Source: Ornithinibacillus sp. 4-3
GTDB taxonomy: Bacteria > Bacillota > Bacilli > Bacillales > Amphibacillaceae
NCBI RefSeq assembly: GCF_040958695.1
Contig: NZ_CP162599.1
Location: forward strand, 3,568,001-3,632,000
Reading direction: 5' to 3'
DNA length: 64,000 nucleotides
Positions 60,949-64,000 of the stretch are shown here, piece after piece. The notes below the pieces were generated by a model. It was given only the letters and a program-made list of their open reading frames with translations, did not search any database and was not told the origin of the DNA. The position numbers and the translations under genes are program-made. Position 1 is the stretch's first letter; every line of letters starts with the position of its first letter.

Positions 60949-63300
60949 ATGGGGAAAACAAAGCATTCAGGTCCTATTAAATTGCCTAAAGCTCCTAAAC
61001 CTAGCTTATGGGCAAGTAAGGTTCCTTTTGGTCTAGGCAAAGTGAAGCCACATCATATTCGCGACACGCTTAAAGTAGTCTGGGAGAATCGTGATAACCT
61101 GCCTTATGCAACTAGAATCATTACTCAAGGAGTATGTGATGGTTGTGCACTTGGTGTTCAAGGACTAAAAGATCAAACATTAACTGGACCACATTTATGT
61201 ACAACCAGATTGAATGTATTAAGACTTAATACGATGCCAGCAATGAAGGAAGAGTATCTTCATGCGGATATAGATGAACTTCGCAAAATGAGTAGTGCTG
61301 AATTAAGAGAGCTTGGAAGAATTCCTTACCCACTTATTCGTCGCCCTGGAGAAAATAAATTTAGCCGGCTTCCTTGGGATGATGCGATGGATATGATTGC
61401 AGATAAAATGAAAACGCTTAATCCAAAGCAATATGCCTTTTATTTAACTGCACGAGGAATTACCAATGAAGCCTACTATGTAGCAGCTAAAGTAGCACGT
61501 TTTCTAGGTACAAATAATATCGATAACGCATCAAGAATTTGCCATTCACCATCCAAAACAGCGCTTCATCGTTCTGTAGGAATTGGTGCATCTAGCTGTA
61601 ATTATAAAGATTGGATTGGAACAGATGTCCTGTTATTTTGGGGTTCTGTTGCAGCAAATAACCAACCTGTTTCTACAAAATATATGTATGCCGCTAAACG
61701 AAGAGGAACGAAAATCATTATTATTAACCCTTATTATGAGCCTGCTATGGAAAAATATTGGATTCCTTCTGTTGCAGAATCTGCGCTTTTTGGAACGAAA
61801 ATTGCAGATGATGTATACCAGGTGAATATTGGCGGAGATATTGCTTTCATGCACGGTATTATGAAGCATTGGTTTGAAATGGAAGCGCAGGAATACGGAT
61901 CTGCGATTGATCATGAATTTGTAAATAATCATGTAAATAATTTAGAAGCATTAAAAGAAAAGGTAACATCCTTTAGCTGGGAGCAATTAGAAAAGTCTTC
62001 TGGCATTAGTAAAGAGCGCATGTATGAATTAGCAGAGTTGCTTGCGAAATCTAAATCAGGTGTGTTCGTTTGGTCTATGGGCTTAACTATGCACCGTTTT
62101 GCGACAGACAATATCTCTCAAGTAGCTAACCTAGCTTTACTTCGTGGCTTCTTAGGTCGTGAGCATTGTGGACTTATGCCAATTCGAGGACACTCTGGGG
62201 TACAGGGATCTGGAGAAATGGGTGCAGATCCGTTTTCCTTACCTGGTGGACCAATGGATGAAGAAAATCGTGCTCGTTTAGAGCAAGTTTGGAACTTTGA
62301 TATCCCTACATGGCAAGGGGATATCGTTGGGGTGACATTGGAAAATGCTTTATTACCAGAAGAACATGAACGGAAGCTAAAGCTATACTATATGTCTGGT
62401 GGGAACTTCTTAGAAACAATGCCTGACCCAACATTGATCAAGGAATCGCTAGAGAGCTTAGAAATTCGTGTCCATCAAGATATTATCTTCAATACTTCTA
62501 CTCTAGTAGATGCGAAGGAAGCAGTTATTGTTTTACCAGTGATGACACGTTATGAGCAGCCTGGTGGAGGAACATCGACATCAACAGAGCGTATGGTGTA
62601 CTTCTCTCCAGAAATTAAAGGGCCACGTATAGGAGAGGCTAGATCAGAATGGGAAATTTATTTAGATTTAGCTAAGCGCGTGAAGCCTGAAAGCTATGAG
62701 ACCATACACATGGAGGATGCTTATGCTATTCGTGATGAAATTGCAAAAGCAGCTCCAAATTATGATGGTATTCAGCACCTGAAAGAAAAAGGTGATGTCT
62801 TTCAATGGGGTGGCGCATGGCTCTGTGAAGATGGTGAATGTCCAACACCAGATGGAAAAGGGAATTTAATCCCTGTTGAATTACCGGAGCTGCGTAAACC
62901 AGAAGGACATTTTTATGTGACGACCCGACGAGGTAAACAATTTAACTCGATGGTTTATAGTGATAAGGATCCCTTTAATAATGCAGATCGTTATGATGTC
63001 TTAATTAGTGAAGAAGACTGTAAAGAATTAAATATTGCTGAAGGGGAAGCAATTGTTGTTTACAATAAATATGGTACATTCCATGGACGTGCAAAATTCA
63101 CACCAATAAAATCAGGGAATATTGAATTACATTTCCCTGAAGGTAATGCACTCATCCCAATGAGCGTTTATGAACAATATGCCGGAATCCCAGAATACCA
63201 GGCAGCAGTAATTGTAGAAAAAGCAGAAACATTCTATACGCAAAAAGATAAAAAATACTTGGAAAAACGTGTGGATGAGTTAGAAATGGAACCGAGCTAA
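60949..63300 (+). CDS. Molybdopterin oxidoreductase, FdhF/YdeP type
   Basis: About 783 residues from ATG 60949, with TGGAGGG upstream. A molybdopterin enzyme of the FdhF/YdeP (formate dehydrogenase alpha-like) group. GVCDGCALGVQG plus PHLC near 63-85 give only three obvious cluster cysteines, so the N-terminal iron-sulfur centre is not a classical ferredoxin-like set. RICHSPSKTALHRSVG near 200 lies where formate dehydrogenases have the Mo-ligand Cys or Sec, and the C-terminal molydop-binding domain (YDVLISEEDCKELNIAEGE) is complete. The true substrate may not be formate; acid-resistance roles are known for YdeP. fdhD follows directly. Confidence 0.85.
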   Translation: MGKTKHSGPIKLPKAPKPSLWASKVPFGLGKVKPHHIRDTLKVVWENRDNLPYATRIITQGVCDGCALGVQGLKDQTLTGPHLCTTRLNVLRLNTMPAMKEEYLHADIDELRKMSSAELRELGRIPYPLIRRPGENKFSRLPWDDAMDMIADKMKTLNPKQYAFYLTARGITNEAYYVAAKVARFLGTNNIDNASRICHSPSKTALHRSVGIGASSCNYKDWIGTDVLLFWGSVAANNQPVSTKYMYAAKRRGTKIIIINPYYEPAMEKYWIPSVAESALFGTKIADDVYQVNIGGDIAFMHGIMKHWFEMEAQEYGSAIDHEFVNNHVNNLEALKEKVTSFSWEQLEKSSGISKERMYELAELLAKSKSGVFVWSMGLTMHRFATDNISQVANLALLRGFLGREHCGLMPIRGHSGVQGSGEMGADPFSLPGGPMDEENRARLEQVWNFDIPTWQGDIVGVTLENALLPEEHERKLKLYYMSGGNFLETMPDPTLIKESLESLEIRVHQDIIFNTSTLVDAKEAVIVLPVMTRYEQPGGGTSTSTERMVYFSPEIKGPRIGEARSEWEIYLDLAKRVKPESYETIHMEDAYAIRDEIAKAAPNYDGIQHLKEKGDVFQWGGAWLCEDGECPTPDGKGNLIPVELPELRKPEGHFYVTTRRGKQFNSMVYSDKDPFNNADRYDVLISEEDCKELNIAEGEAIVVYNKYGTFHGRAKFTPIKSGNIELHFPEGNALIPMSVYEQYAGIPEYQAAVIVEKAETFYTQKDKKYLEKRVDELEMEPS

Positions 63301-63301
63301 A

Positions 63302-64000
63302 ATGGATAACAAAGATCGTGTCATTGAAAATGGCTGGGAAACTGTACGATTCCATGGAGAGGATTTTTCAATAGAGGAAGAAACGATTGCGATTGAGTTT
63401 CCAATAACGGTGATGTTAAATGGGGAAGAATTTGCTACCATGGTTTGCTCACCAATAGATGTAAGAGAACTGATTATCGGGTTTCTTGCTTCTGAAGGTA
63501 TTATTCGCACCTTTAAGGAAATAGATCAACTATCGATTGATCAGGATCGTGGATTTGCTTATATCGAAATTAGCAAGCCCTTAGACCATCTACAACATGA
63601 TCATTCAAAACGCTTTATTGGTTCCTGCTGTGGTAAGAGCCGTCAGTTTTATTTTAAAAGCGATGTGCAAACTGCTAAAACCATTAGGAGTAAATTGTCC
63701 ATGACCGCCCAACAATGCATGGCATTAATGCAGCAATTACAAAGTCAGTCAGAGCATTTCCAGCAAACAGGCGGTGTGCATAATGCAGCACTCTGTACAG
63801 TAGATGAGCTGCTGGCTATCCGCACAGATATTGGACGACATAATGCATTAGATAAAATATATGGATATATTTTAGAACAACGAATTCCCCTTGCAGATAA
63901 AGTGATTGCCTTTAGTGGACGAATTTCATCAGAAGTGCTATTGAAAATTTCCAAAATGGGAATTGGGATTATTATTTCTAAGTCTGCACCTACTGATTTA
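63302..64000 (+). CDS. fdhD: FdhD sulfur carrier for formate dehydrogenase, partial
   Basis: The first 233 codons; the gene runs off the right edge. FdhD passes sulfur to the molybdopterin cofactor so that formate dehydrogenase-type enzymes become active. Visible family motifs: CSPIDVRELIIGFLASEGII near 40, IGSCCGKSR with the persulfide-carrying cysteine pair near 108, TGGVHNAALC, DIGRHNALDKI and FSGRISSEVLLKI. The ATG begins one base after the stop of the molybdoenzyme gene, so the two are one operon, consistent with enzyme and maturation factor. Confidence 0.92.
   Translation, partial: MDNKDRVIENGWETVRFHGEDFSIEEETIAIEFPITVMLNGEEFATMVCSPIDVRELIIGFLASEGIIRTFKEIDQLSIDQDRGFAYIEISKPLDHLQHDHSKRFIGSCCGKSRQFYFKSDVQTAKTIRSKLSMTAQQCMALMQQLQSQSEHFQQTGGVHNAALCTVDELLAIRTDIGRHNALDKIYGYILEQRIPLADKVIAFSGRISSEVLLKISKMGIGIIISKSAPTDL

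Noticed and set aside
1-64000. CRISPR array, prophage, integron or intact insertion sequence
   Set aside because: No regularly spaced direct repeats, transposase, integrase or phage structural genes were seen on either strand.
1-64000. tRNA or rRNA genes
   Set aside because: No cloverleaf with a matching T-arm and acceptor stem, and no rRNA-like stretch, was noticed by eye; a tRNAscan-SE run would settle it.

Overview
The window is low-GC chromosomal DNA from a Firmicute of the Bacillaceae. Gene content and style (SAM-I leader, YpmR-YpmS, YkpA, YocH-like and YpuA-like proteins, YhaQ-YhaP, LutABC, GltC, YktB, strong AGGAGG-type ribosome sites, frequent TTG starts) fit a moderately halophilic group such as Oceanobacillus or Virgibacillus. 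The genus is an inference. I see no tRNA, rRNA, CRISPR, prophage or intact insertion sequence.

Layout. 1-2.2 kb: start of a cardiolipin synthase, a small Xre regulator with its membrane partner, and two unknown genes. 2.2-5.5 kb: sulfur amino acid metabolism, with a gamma-lyase on the minus strand and a SAM-riboswitch-controlled O-acetylhomoserine sulfhydrylase with an unusual C-terminal extension on the plus strand. 6-10.4 kb: ypmR-ypmS, a papain-like amidase and an ABC-F protein. 10.5-12.8 kb: kbl-tdh threonine catabolism. 13-18.5 kb: envelope proteins and two MFS exporters. 18.5-27 kb: a FAH-family enzyme, then a seven-gene minus-strand operon that looks like tartrate or D-malate use: a tartrate/D-malate dehydrogenase, an HMG-CoA-lyase-like enzyme, a DASS carrier, a MATE exporter, a small membrane protein, glycerate kinase and RidA. 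27-35 kb: a SWIM-SNF2 helicase, an MFS carrier, an orphan response regulator with a BTAD domain, and ilvE. 35-39.5 kb: a GntR(YtrA)-controlled ABC transporter operon ending in yhaQ-yhaP. 39.6-42.5 kb: lutABC lactate oxidation.

42.8-51.8 kb holds one gene for a 3010-residue sortase-anchored surface protein (adhesin head, 13 Cna-B repeats, 3 SdrD-B repeats, LPDTA anchor). 52.2-56.3 kb is a class I ribonucleotide reductase operon (alpha, flavodoxin, beta). Its promoter is overlapped by two NrdR-type boxes, and its leader is a cobalamin riboswitch followed by a terminator. B12 is thus predicted to switch off a B12-independent enzyme, which implies a B12-dependent class II reductase elsewhere in the genome. 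56.6-59.3 kb: a GltC-type regulator divergent from NADP glutamate dehydrogenase. 59.4-64 kb: a sirtuin, a YktB-like protein, an FdhF/YdeP-type molybdoenzyme and the start of fdhD.

Several intergenic regions carry short dispersed repeats. Three copies belong to one inverted-repeat family with GTTCAAAAAG ends, one of them flanked by a 13-bp direct repeat. Others belong to GCGC-rich or GAGGCTGTC-type families.
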